Positions 21,380 through 33,080 of a DNA stretch of 64,000 bases are shown in pieces (positions within the stretch are counted from its first letter, which is position 1; the number at the start of each line of letters is the position of its first letter). A model generated the notes under the pieces. It did no database searches, was not told the DNA's origin, and saw only the letters and a program-made list of their open reading frames with translations. The stretch lies in assembly GCA_037157565.1 (NCBI GenBank), contig JAZHRO010000063.1:8352001-8416000 (forward strand). The letters run 5' to 3'. The translations under genes and the position numbers were made by a program. The DNA comes from Thalassia testudinum. Its lineage: Eukaryota > Streptophyta > Magnoliopsida > Alismatales > Hydrocharitaceae.

Positions 21380-24245
21380 TAAAAGAAAGGGGGTGGGGAA
21401 GATAATGGGACCACCCTGAAGACTAAGTGCCTTGACTCCCAGTCTTCAAAGTTGTTTGCCCCAGGCATTTTGGGTGGCGATGAGGCAACTCGAGGAGAGC
21501 TGCTTGGAGGAACTGACAATCCCGTAGCCCCTGACGGACTCTTCTTCAGTGCCTCCTCCTCAAGGGTTGGGCTTCTCGGCTAGCTCGAAGACTCTAGATC
21601 CTCCTCCCCAGGTGATTCTATAGGAGCCTTGTCCATAACATGACCCTTAGCTTTTTGATGGTCATGCTTAGACAAGAGTTGGTCCATAAACCAGCCCCAC
21701 GGCTCCTACATAGAAGTGTGTTTACCCTCTAGAAGGGCTTGCACCATCTCCAGGGTGTGCTTCCCCAACTCCCTTGACAAGGCCTCCCGGTTCTCCTCCA
21801 TGGAAGGGTTAGTGGCGAAGAACATCATCACCATGTCGGGGTCAAGACTTGACTGGCTGGCCCTCTCCAGCTCATGTACTAGCTTGCCATGGTCCTCTGC
21901 GAGTTGTTGAGCCTTGCTAAGGTCAGCCTTCAGTGCCTCCTCACTTGCTGACACCTCGGTAAGTTTGTTGATAGTCATGCCCAGGCGAATGCGCTCTTCC
22001 TCAAAGGTTGCCTCATAGCCCTCCACCATTGAGGAGTGCTCGACCCTTAGCACCTGCACCTCCTCCTTTAGAGAAAGGATGTTGGTGTAGGAAGTCTGCA
22101 GGTGCTCAGATAAGCCCTGCAGAGCCACAACCTCATTCTTGTGGGCTCCAATAAGGCTATCCTTCAGCCACTCACCTTGGGCAACGATCCACCTCAAAGC
22201 CTTCCGAGCCTTCCTTAGCTCCTCCTCCAGCTAGGAGACCTAATAGGCCATTTGTTGCTATGACTACAACTAGAGAGAGGCGTCCTCCACTCTCTTCTCT
22301 GCCTTCTCTCGGGCGGCAGATGCCTTCTCCACATGGCGGGCAAGGTCACACTGTTCCATCCTAGTCATCACAACCTACTTCGCGGCCATCTCAACCGCTT
22401 TAGAAGACCCACCAGGCCCAGTGGTACCGGTAGAAGCACCACCTTGTGGAACAAAGGCTGTCCCCAGAAGCTCCAACTACTTGCAACCAGAGGTAGACAT
22501 AAGGAAAATCCTTCTAAAAGGATAAGTAAAGGGAAAAATGATGCAAGGCTTAGTACTCGAAGGCAGTAGTAGAACACATGGTTCAGGTGCATGCCCCCAA
22601 CTATGAGGTGACCTAGGAGATGGCATCCTCCAAATGATGGATGAGTTGCCTCTCCACGGTAAGCCCCCTGCCCGAAACACTAGATCCCTCGAGATTGCCG
22701 GCCAGGATTGGAACAACCCCACTAGGTATAATCCCAACACTAGAAGCTTCAATAACGAATCCCATGGTAGATCCAACTATCCGCCCTATCATCCCAGGAC
22801 CTCCTCTACCCGAAGGGTCCACTGGTACCATCACCCTGGTCAAGCTCCTCCTATAGTGCAGTTGCACGAAAATGCTCCCACTAAGGAAAACCCCACTCAG
22901 GGCCACCTCTTGTGCTAGCATAGAAAAGACTCCGACTTGCTCAGATGGGGTACTGGATGCACTCACACCATCTTAAGGAGCCTCAGCTGCAATGGTAGGT
23001 GGAGAGTCTAGGATGACACACCCAGGTGATCCCATTGGGGCATCCCCTACTTCAGCCCCGCTCGAACTCTTACGAGCGGGCGGCGATGGCTGAACATTCC
23101 CTGAACCCCTCTTTCGACACTTGAGAGGGTCTCCACCTTCTCCTCTTTCCTCCTTGCCTCCTTCCTCTTGATCTCCTTAGAACGAGAGGATTGGCTACCC
23201 TTGCTTCCCTCAACGGGCCTCTCCTCCCCTCGATGCTATCGGTGCTAAGAGGAATCACTACTTTGCTGCCTGGGAGTCTCTAGTTAAGCAAACCGACCAA
23301 AAGCTACAAACAAATAATGGAGTTATCTAGCCATTAAGTAACGAGAAAAGGGGGGTTTGCATTCTACAGCTACCACCTCCTCCCTACTTACATGGCATTG
23401 GATACGAATCCATGGCCTACCATAAAGCCGCCAGGATGTCTTCTCGCTTGAGCTCCGAGTGGGCAATTGGCCCGAATCCAACAATCCTATCAATGTCCAC
23501 CTGAGTAGTTGGGCCAAGCTCCTCAAGCCTAGGTGGTAGGTCCTTATCAAACAAACCTTGGCAAGTATACAGGAGTCGTGACCCTCTACAAGGACGATGA
23601 AAAAATGACGGTCCTACCCCTTCAAACTTTCGAGGTCAACTATACGGTATTTGGTGTGCTAGATGTACAGTGTATATGTACCAGACGGGTGTTTCCCCTT
23701 CTTCACCTTGAGGGGCATGAGGGGAAAAAGCAAGCGGAACAAGTCGAGGTGGGGGACAATCTACAAATGAAAGCAAATGGTGGTAAAGGCATTCAACTCT
23801 GGGTAACAATTCAAGCTGAGTTGAGAAGGAGCCAAGCAGTAGTAAACGAGGAACAAGCACAAGAAGGGGTTCAAGGGAATCTGGATGCCATATTCATTGG
23901 CATATTTACAAATAATAAATGAGTCCTTAAACCCATCAAGCATAGGCAGGTCTGCGACTTGCAGGGGTGAAACGAAACTCTATCAAGTCTGTACTCACTT
24001 AGAAATGCCTTAATGGTGGAATGACTATGAAAGTCGGAAGCAAAGGTATAAAGCTTCCTCATCTCAGGAAAGATGTCGAACGAATATGAGGACTTACCCT
24101 TGCCTTCAAGTCTAGACATCATCAAACACCATCTCAACACTTGCCGGAGAAAAGAGCGCTGAGACAACACCTCCTCATGCTTCGCTTGAACAAGAGAGCA
24201 ATGCATCACCAGTAGAGAGTGCTCACTAAGGGATAAGTGGGGCAT
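21380..24245 (-). pseudogene. Element H antisense ORF (gypsy-type transposon domain plus coiled coil)
   Basis: This runs opposite to pol in the position where Tat-lineage elements (Grande and relatives) carry an extra antisense ORF. At the N-terminal end (24245 to about 23700) the segment with F-L-V-Y-Y-C-L-A-P-S-Q-L and N-A-F-T-T-I-C-F-H-L resembles the plant 'putative gypsy type transposon' domain (Pfam Transposase_28), from memory of that family. At the C-terminal end an open stretch of 163 codons (22197-21706) is rich in Leu, Glu and Lys with heptad spacing, a probable coiled coil. Stops and frameshifts separate the parts. The function of these proteins is unknown. Confidence 0.65.
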
Positions 24246-24447
24246 TTACTATGCCCTACACTCCCTATTTATAACCCTCGTATTGAGTGGTTCCCCCCTT
24301 GCAGAGTGCGAGTTTCAAAAAAGCAAAATCCCACCGTATCGACAAGGATTTAAAAAAAAATACCCCCTCTAAGGTAGGGACACCTCGGCAATCATTACCG
24401 ATAATTAATGCCTACGAGCTCATATCTCGTACGACAGTAATACCACT
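24246..24447 (+). other. Element H sequence between antisense ORF and element B
   Basis: About 200 bp of non-coding H sequence upstream of the antisense ORF on its own strand. It would hold that ORF's promoter if it has one; a TATA-like cctatttataacc lies at about 24267. It ends in the target duplication CCACT at 24443-24447 and continues after B at 32362. Confidence 0.5.
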
Positions 24448-26204
24448 TGATTAGCCCATATTTGTGGTCTATTTATTTATTTAAATGCCTAGATTTTAAG
24501 TTAATTTTAACATGCATTTAGCATGCATTAGGATATAAATACATTAATTATAGATTTGTTGCATGCATTGAATTTTTATGTAAATTAGGTCTTAGCATGC
24601 ATGGTTTTAATTTAGTTTGCATTTAGTGGGAATTATACATAAAACATGCAATTAGATATTTTATAAGGATTTCTCTATAAATAAGCCAATGTTTATTATA
24701 TTTCTCATCTTCTTTTTTACAGGAACAGCTCTGCCTCTCCTCCTCTTGCCATACCTCCTTAATGGCCATGAGAAGAGAATATGCTCCTACCTCTCCATTT
24801 CAAAACCATGCAGACAGCTACAAGAGAGGGGAAGCTGCTACCATGCTCAGGGAGACACCACCCCACTCCATCACCGTGTACTCCACTCCACCACCGTGGT
24901 CTCTAAGGCCGAGCTCCACCACATTGTGGGCCGGTGAGGTGATAGCTCATCGTGCCAATCTGACGAGCTCGGCCATCACCGTGTGTGTGCATCTCCAACG
25001 GCCATGCAACCATCACTGTCCAACCACCAGATTACCTTCCCTGTCCACGTAACACCAACACAATCTTCTTCTTCTTCCTTCTTCTTCCTCTGTTTCTCTT
25101 CACCTCAAAAACAAACCCAACGCATGCCATCCCCATGGGCAGCAGCAGCCACCTCCTACTGCCCGAGTGCATCTTCCCTTCCATTCACAACCCGCGTGAC
25201 TGCCCTTCAGTTCCACCGCACGTAGGCACGCGACGCCTCGCTACGCTCCCTCACCATTCCCACGCACACATAGCCCTCAGACGCAACAGCGTGTGCGTGC
25301 CCCTACGCTCCCCCTCTCCTTCAGCACGTGCATCCCCCTCGCCGTGCCTCCACCATGCCCGTAGCAACACGCATGAGGCCGCGCGTCCTCCAGCAGCGCC
25401 CCCGCATGCCCATGCCCTCTTCTGCCGTGCACACTGTCTAGCACTAGCATGCCACTCGCACATAGCTAGCCTCCGTCTTCCTCTTCTTCATCTTCTCCTC
25501 CAACAGACCAAAGGAAACCCAAAGTCATCGTGGCCCTCCTCTGTGCAGCTGCCTCATCTAGCCTCGAAGCTTTGTGCCATCAATGTCAACGAACTTGCCA
25601 CAACCTCAAGAGCTTGGCCACACCCTCTGAAGGTCGACAGCAGCCCACCTGTGCCGGTGGACTGCCGTCACCATTGTCGGCCATCCTCATCACTGGCGAG
25701 ACCACTGGCGACCATTTGATGCACCGTCACCACCCACGCGTAGACCTCGTCATGGCCAACCACCTTCGAGCTCCGCACACCCGACCGTGACCTCCTCATC
25801 GCGCACACACAAAGGAAGCAAATGCTCTATTCATGTTATATTAATATTTACATTCACAAGCCATTGCCACTCTTCTTATTTTGCATTTATTGAATAAATA
25901 TTATGGCTAATTTATGTAAGTGACCTCCCTCTTTCTCATAAATGCCATTTCAGCTTGATCACTTGTTGTTTTCTTAATCTGAAGGCAGATTTGGCTCGAT
26001 TTCTTGATGAAATTAATTGTGAACATCTATTTTTAACCTGTGCAAGTTTAAATAGGCCATTGCCTCCCTGTGGACGTGACCCACACTCTTTTGAGTGGTT
26101 TAATTTTAATTCTAATTATTTTGATTAGTCGATTTTCCACCACTTAGAAATACAAATGACAAATCTTCTTAATCATCATTTTCGAAAGAAAAATCGACTT
26201 ATCA
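24448..26204 (+). repeat. Element B 5' LTR
   Basis: TGATTAGCCC to ACTTATCA, with TATA box at 24676-24683. The first 600 bp and the last 250 bp match A, but the middle (about 25100-25800) is a different GC-rich cassette. The U5 word TTGCCTCCCTG at 26060-26070 is the exact reverse complement of 26219-26229 beside the primer site. Confidence 0.92.
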
Positions 26205-26206
26205 AA

Positions 26207-26226
26207 TGGCGTCGTTGCCAGGGAGG
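26207..26226 (+). other. Element B primer-binding site (tRNA-Asp type)
   Basis: TGGCGTCGTTGCCAGGGAGG, two bases after the LTR, is a close match to the Athila-type tRNA-Asp primer site. Confidence 0.87.
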
Positions 26227-27463
26227 CAACGAGCCTATTAAACTTGCATTCATTTATTTATTGATTCACACATTTTATTTGAGGCACATTTCAATTCAAT
26301 TATCTGTTTGGTGCGAGGTACACATATTTTTCAGACATCTTGTCACACCAACCTCAGAGATCAGGCGATCCTTGACATCGCCAGCAGAGTCGCAACACTG
26401 GGAGAAGGAGCATCACATCTGCCTCTGCAATGCCTTGGTGGACCTTGTTTCCACCACTAGAGGAGATATTTGGAGGACCACATCCTCATTTCATTCTTTC
26501 AGCTGCAGATAGACTTTTATTTTTCTTTCTTCTCTTTATTTTAGTACATTCATTTGGAAGACCCTTATTCTGGGGTACATTTTAGGGGTTTGTTCCCCGA
26601 CTTTCTTTTAGGCCCATGTTGGGTAACTTTTCAGGAGCATGTTCCCTTTTCTTTAGATCTAGGTTTTCTTTTGTGGGTTGTTTATCCTTTATTTGTTTAT
26701 GCATAAGTAGCTAAAAAATAGAAACACGAACTACCTGCTAGAAGCTACATGCCCTTGGGTCGAACCATTTAAGTGTGTATGATAGTATCTAGATTTCATT
26801 TTGCATTACATGCATCTTGCATTGCTGATTGTTGGAGGGAAGGTACATCTTTCTTTGCATTCTATATTTTTCACGCATGTGCATCTGGATTTAATTGGAA
26901 GACCACCTAATTGAATCGAATAGATCTAACAAGTGGTCATATTTAATATTTTGAAAAAGGACTAATTAAAGGAAGGACATTTAAAAACCAAGCACTTGAA
27001 TTTCAAACTTGGCATGCAATTCAAAATTCAAAGTCTTTTATGGTGTATGCACACTTATATCTCTTGCACCACAATAGGTGTTTTGACACTCTTTAGGCTT
27101 CGAATCGCTAGGACTAGAGCCTCCTATTACTGGGGTCTAAAGTGATCGAAACATTATTTCTAAGGTGAAGTTGCCTCCAAACCTTGCGGATTGAGGGTAC
27201 TTAAGCGGCACCATGAAAGTAATGCTTCAAAAGAAGGGCTTGACCCTCCTTGCCATGTTTGGTGGTGACTAAACTTTTTGGGCTTTAGGGAGGATCACCT
27301 AAGTCAAAGTTAGGTCTTCTTAGGTGTATCGTAGGTCAACAAGTAGGCGCGTAACTATTTTGATAACTTGATTTGTCACCTACAAGTGGACTTAAAATCT
27401 CAAAAGCCTAACTGATTAAAGACCTAAAAAGTCCTCTGATTTGTGTTTGCTTGGGGAATCTGA
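26227..27463 (+). other. Element B leader (non-coding)
   Basis: It is almost identical to the A leader (13788-15022) apart from small indels. The 118-codon frame at 26156-26512 spans the LTR end and primer site and is a chance frame. Confidence 0.6.
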
Positions 27464-29350
27464 TTGTGGTGTGAGTTAGAATGGACCGCGTTGACTTTCA
27501 TCCTCTCACATCTTGCCCACACCCTTAACCCCACTGCGATCTTCGATCCCATACGTCGAGATGGTCCATCCTTTGATGGACATAATGACAGTCATTGGGA
27601 CCCGTTTTACTCCTATTATAGGAGTATTGGCCTTGTTAAGACCCAAATCAGTGAGCAGAACCTAGGAGCGGGATTTGCCTTGCCCAATATCCCACACATC
27701 ATAGAAACACCCAACCTACCCTCCCTGATTGATTGTAATGGTTGGACAGACACTCCTAGGTACTATAAGCCTGAGCTTGACTTCTCTCCTGATAGAAATG
27801 ATGACCTCTCCTCCTTGAAGATGGAAATACAGAAAATGCAAGATGATAGGATTGAATTGTTAGGAGAATCTTCGAGATCAGGCCAACAAGAAAAAGACAA
27901 AATTAGCCACCTAATCTACCCTATTGAGAATGAAGTGCAGCCCTCTACGCTAGATGCATCTCTCATGGGAGAGCCACACACTTAGTTGGAGGGAAATTTT
28001 TGGGATTATGTAAGGGAGAATAGCTACTTTTTGAGGATTGATTTTGAAACCTCCCCACTAGATGACACTTCCTTGAGGAGTCCACGCCTTAAGTGGGAGG
28101 AGCATATGTATGAAAGTAGCTATGCATTGGATGAAGAAGGGTGGCAACCCGAGGAAGATGATGATCAGGTTGAGTATCCACCGGAATTATATTTCAGTCA
28201 AAAGAAGGGAATGATGACACCATTGGAAAACCTTGACCCAAATGATAGTATTTTCGTCACATTTGATGAAGTGGTCTGAAGTCAAGTTGTTAATCTCGCC
28301 CTCCCTTCTGATCATGAGATGGAACTCAAGCCCATCCTTAGGGAACCTAACTCTAAAGAAATTCACCTATTTGAGGAGTCTGATGATACAATTAGGAACA
28401 GTTTACCCCAGATAGAGTACCTCAAGGGATCTGTTGAAATGTTAGATAAATTTAAACCTCGGGTGAATAATGAATTAACGGTTGAGGAGGATGAATTATG
28501 CAAGGAACCTTAACTTAGGATTTGGAGTGACTTTAAGGGTGATTATGTCTTATTTGAATAATTAGCCCCTAAGGATGTCACAAAGTTGACCAAATTAGGT
28601 TTCCTTAGCACACCCATTGATGATATCTCTCCTCATGATAAAATAATGGAAAATTTGGAAGCAACTTATGAGATTAATGTAGATTCACATATATACTTCG
28701 GGGAGGATTTGAGTAAAGAACATGAACCCAGGGAAGAGATTGATAGGATAATCCGTAGATCTGTTGCTTTCAACTTGCCTTCGTTTGATTCGGAGTCACC
28801 CTCTAATTTGCCTATGTCTGAAGGTGAAATTTTGACTCCATAACCTTGAAATGATCACTAATGAAGAGCTGGTAGATACTTGTGATATTACCAAAGATGC
28901 CAGGGACACAATTGAATAACTGGAAAGGTTCTTAGGTATGGACACTAAGCCAACTGGACCTACCTTAGATCTTATGGCCATCCCGCAACCTCGAAACTTA
29001 GACACCCTAGACAATCCCTGGCTTAAAGACATGCTCGCTACTATTTTGACCGAGGGCTTAACATATCAATATCTCTTATAATGGAGTATCGGGTATGGGT
29101 TGATGATTTCTATGGTCAGTCCATTAACCTGGGGGTTTATCTCTGCACCATTCCTTCCCCATTTCTTTTGGAGGATCCTTGTCATCCTCCCCCTATCCCT
29201 TTGGAGTTTGTTATGCCAGTTTATCCTTTAGAACCTCCTTTGGTGACTTGGGATGATTTCATTCCCATCCTGGTTGGGCGAGCATTTGCTATCGGGATTC
29301 ATCATCAGCTCACCAACATCCTAGGTTACCTATTTTCTAGGCCAGCATGA
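27464..29350 (+). pseudogene. Family N orphan ORF, element B copy (broken, C-terminus retained)
   Basis: Over its first 170 codons it is nearly identical to the A protein. It is then broken by stops at 27983-27985 (AAG to TAG relative to A) and 28277-28279 (CGA to TGA relative to A), by further stops near 28512 and 28560, and by a 1-base insertion near 28843. It keeps the C-terminal segment that A lost (29081-29350), with D-D-F-Y-G-Q-S, P-L-E-P-P-L-V-T-W-D-D-F and a final I-L-G-Y-L-F-S-R-P-A. C has this segment too. The stretch 28380-28515 is far more different from A than its flanks. Confidence 0.7.
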
Positions 29351-30736
29351 CTTTGCTCATTTTTAGGGCCTATTTCTGTGCTCCTTGAACCTGATTTGCA
29401 GATTCTTTGGCTACTTGGCTACCAACAAAATAACGGTAGCCCATCTTTGACCCAGGTAATATCCTTCTATGCAATGGAGACATTGCAGATTTTAGGCATG
29501 GGGGGGTATACTTGGGGAAATACATAGCATTTATATATAATGCATTCATGCATTTAGTTAAAGCATTTTGCATTGCATACATTTGCATTTAAAAAAAAAT
29601 TAATAATAATAAAAAAACAAAAAAAAACATTTTGCATTGAGCTTAACTGGCTGGGCCCTACATTCTTAGGCAGACCAGAGCTTTAGGTTAGACTAAGTTG
29701 ACTCTAGGTGTCTGAATTTAGAAGCTAAGTTGAGCTACTAGCTTTAGACCTTTAGGGTCCTTTGTGGACTTGAAAACTTAAGTAGGTGTTAAGTTGCAGA
29801 CCATTCCTCAAGAGGTTGAGGAAGGAAAGCTAGGATTGAGTTAAAGGCTGGGTAGTACCTGATGTCCTTTTCTACCTTTTAGTTTACGGGTCCTTGTAAC
29901 CTAAGCATCCACAATTCACACACACTTGGTCTTGTGTAAATAGTGATCACCCTAATTCATTCCTTAAAGAAAATTTGGTTCTCTTAGTTTTGACTTAGGA
30001 GAAGCTTGAAAACACAAATTGATTGGAAGAGTTCCTGTCGAAGGAGAGGTGGAGTACATACTCACCTTGAGGATGCGATGATAACATGTCACCTCCTTGG
30101 TGCTTGTCTCTTAGGATATCCATCCTACTAGGGGCATGTAAGCGCATTGTGCGGTTCAGGTACCATGGGTGTCACTATGTCGAAGTGCCGATTACCACAG
30201 GCCTGAATTTGGTTAAGAAATCCATGGGCGATACTATCTCGAAGTGTCAATTGCCAAGAGTTCTTGGGGTAGCTATGGGCGGTGCTATTTCGAAGCATCA
30301 AAAGCTAGGCACCCTTCGAGGTTTGGTGATGAGGAGAATGAATCCGAAACAGATCGTGTTGATAGCTGATCCAAGGCTAGACTTAGAGGAATCAAACAAA
30401 AATATATATATTACAAAAAAAAAATCCTTTCTCCTCTCTAGGTTGGCAATCATACCAACCTCAAATAACTCAGACCAATGCACATGCACGGATGCTTTAA
30501 TCTCTGGGACCAATAAACCCTAGGGTAGAGTTAGAAATCAGGGAAACCTATGCCTGCAACTCATCTTTGGCTGACCTAGTCTATAACTTAGCAACTACTG
30601 GGGAACCTTAGGTCTAAAGTAAGTCTGAACTTAACTTGTTTCTAAAGGAAGACTATTTGGGTTGGCTAGCCTACTTGAAGAGCTGAGTTATTGCTTGAAT
30701 TTGCTAGGTACTAGCAAAAACTAGTCATGGGGGAAT
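29351..30736 (+). other. Element B 3' untranslated region
   Basis: It holds a perfect hairpin GCAATG-GAGA-CATTGC (29471-29486) followed by a G-run (29495-29507), an A-rich run at about 29588-29627, three CTATCTCGAAG-type units (30163-30340) and the polypurine tract (tcatgggggaat, about 30725-30736) before the LTR. No coding potential is seen. Confidence 0.65.
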
Positions 30737-32361
30737 TGATTAGCACATATTTGTGGGCTGTTTAAGTATTTAAATGCCTAGACTTTAAGTTAATTCTAAC
30801 ATGCATTTAGCATGCATTAGGATATAAATACATTAATTATAGATTTGTTGCATGCATTGCATTTTTATGTAAATTAGGTCTTAGCATGCATGGTTTTTAA
30901 TTTAGTTTGCATTTACTGGGAATTATACATAATACATGCAATTAGATATTTTATAAGGATTTCTCTATAAATAAGCCAATGTTTATTATATTTCTCATCT
31001 TCTTTTTCACAGGAACGGCTTCGACTCTCCTCCTCTAGCCATACCTCCTTAATAGCCATGAGAAGCGAATATGCTCCCGCCTCTCCATTTCAAAACCATG
31101 CAGACGGCTACAAGAGAGAGGGAGCTGCTACCATGCTCAGGGTGACACCACCCCACTCCATCACTGTGTACTCCACTCCACCACCATGGTCTCCAAGGCT
31201 GAGCTCCACCACACCGTGGGCCGGCGATGTGACAGCTTGCTACGCCAATCCGGTGAGCTCGGCCATCGCCATCCGCATGCGTCTCCGACGGCCACGCAAC
31301 CATCGCCGTGCAACCACTAGATCACCTTCCCTGTCCATGAGCCAACACCATCTTCTTCTTCTTCTTCTTTCTTTTTCTTCCTCTGTTTCTCTTCACCTCA
31401 AAAACAAACTGAATGCATGCCATCCCCACGCACAGCAATAGCCACCTCCTACTGCCCGAGCACATCTTCCCTTCCACGCACAGCCCATGCGACCACCCTT
31501 TGGCTCCACCGTGCGTAAGCACACGATGCCTTGCTGTGCTCCCTCACCATTCCCGCACACGCACAGCCCACGCGACTACCCTTTGGCTCCACCATGCGTA
31601 AGCACGTGATGCCTTGCTGCACTCCCTCACCATTCCCTCGCACACACAGGCCGCAGATGCAGTAGTGTGTGTGTGCCTCTGTGCTCCCCCTCACCTCCAG
31701 CGTACGCATCCCCCTTGCCATGCCTCCGCCACACCCGCAGCAATACGCACGTAGTCTCATGTCCTCCAGTAGCACCCCTGCATGTCCGCGCCCTCTTGTG
31801 CCATGCACGCCGTCTAGCACCAGTACGCCACTCACACGTAGTGGGCCTCTATCATCTTCTTTGTCTTCTCCAATAGATCAAAGGAAACCTAAAGTCAACG
31901 AAGTCGCCTCGACCTCAGGAGCTTGGCCACACCCTCTGAAGGCCGACAGCAGCCCTCCCGCATCGGCGAGCCACTGCCACCATTGTCGACCTTCCTCATT
32001 GCTGGCAAGACCACCAGCAGCCGTTTGATGAGCCGTCACCACCCACGCGTAGCCCTCATCATGGCCAACCACCTCCGAGCTCCGCACACCCGACCGTAGC
32101 CTCCTCATCACGTGATCTCTTGTTGTTTTCTTAATTTGGAGGCGGGTTTGGCTCGATTTCTTGGTGAAATTATTCATGAACATCTCTTTTTAACCTGTGT
32201 AAGTTTAAATAGTCCATTGCCTCCCTGTGGACACGACCCGCTCTCTTTTGAGTGGTTTAATTTTAATTCTAATTGTTTTGATTAGTCGATTTTCCACCAC
32301 TTAGAAATACAACGACAAATCATCTTAATCATCATTTTTGAAAGCGAAAATTGACCCGTCA
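30737..32361 (+). repeat. Element B 3' LTR (with deletion and 83-bp duplication)
   Basis: It starts TGATTAGCAC and ends in CCGTCA where A and the B 5' LTR have TTATCA. Compared with the 5' LTR it lacks roughly 150 bp near 32112. It carries an 83-bp tandem duplication (31478-31560 and 31561-31643) beginning gcacagccca. TATA box at 30966-30973. Confidence 0.9.
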
Positions 32362-32507
32362 CCACTCACATCCCTGCCAGGCATAGTATTTTAGGCCTTA
32401 AAGCCTAATCATGATGGCAATAAATGTTGGTCTTGTCAAACAATAAGACAAAATGTGAATCCTGCAGTAATTGGCCATTACTCGCGAAAGTTGAACAGGA
32501 AGCCGCA
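32362..32507 (+). other. Element H 3' region between B and the tandem array
   Basis: Non-coding H sequence that continues from 24447 after the duplicated CCACT. No motif is recognised. Confidence 0.5.
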
Positions 32508-32902
32508 CCTCATGACACCTCTCAAGGTCTACAATACAACAGGCAGACACACCTCATGATGCCTCTTAAGGCCGCCAATACAGCAAGTGGATGCGCCTCA
32601 TGTCACCTCTTAAGGCCAGTAATAGAATAGGTGGACGCATCTCATGTTGTCTCTTAAGGATAGTAATACAATAGGCAGATGTCCCTATGTTGCCTCTCTA
32701 GGCCAGCAATACAGCAAGCATACATGCCTCATGTCATCTCTTAAGGCTGGCAATACAACATTAGGACGTGCCTCATGCTGCCTCTTAAGGGCAGTAATAC
32801 AATAGGCACACGTGCCTCCTCCCTCCTCTTAAGGCTAGTGGAAATACAGACAAATTTGCCTTTAGCCTCCTCTTAAGGGTAGCAGCACACCAGGAGAATG
32901 CC
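32508..32902 (+). repeat. 44-bp tandem array (about nine diverged units) in the element H 3' region
   Basis: Units start at 32508, 32552, 32596, 32640, about 32683, 32727, 32771, 32815 and 32859, so the period is 44 bp almost without exception. The core is CCTCATG...CCTCTTAAGG followed by a variable CAATACA segment. The units have diverged by point changes but kept their length. The array lies between the antisense ORF and the 3' LTR, the zone where Tat/Ogre elements are known to generate tandem repeats. Confidence 0.9.
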
Positions 32903-33080
32903 CCTAAAGCCACCTTCTATGGTCAAGCAAATATTTGGGGTAAATTTTGCTCCATAACAAATGCATCTCTACTTAAACAAACAATTGGGGCATCATTTGG
33001 GGGCATTACTTATCGAGGAGTTTTCACCACTTTAGTTACTCTCTTAGCAAGCATCCACTAGCCAGAGAGTAAAGGGCATA
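32903..33080 (+). other. Element H 3' end with polypurine tract
   Basis: G-rich stretches (about 32976-32984, 32997-33006) and the purine run AGAGAGTAAAGGG (33064-33076) precede the 3' LTR. The last is the likely plus-strand primer. No coding potential. Confidence 0.5.

Larger units (their letters stand above)
24448..32361 (+). mobile_element. Element B: non-autonomous family N element inserted in H
   Basis: LTRs 24448-26204 and 30737-32361, perfect target duplication CCACT (24443-24447, 32362-32366), primer site, leader, broken orphan ORF and polypurine tract, in the same order as A. There are no retroviral-type enzymes. The two LTRs differ at about 10 of the first 270 bases (about 4%), so this insertion looks younger than A. 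Confidence 0.93.

Noticed and set aside
32508..32902. CRISPR-like array
   Set aside because: The repeats are contiguous 44-bp units without spacers, in a eukaryotic retrotransposon.
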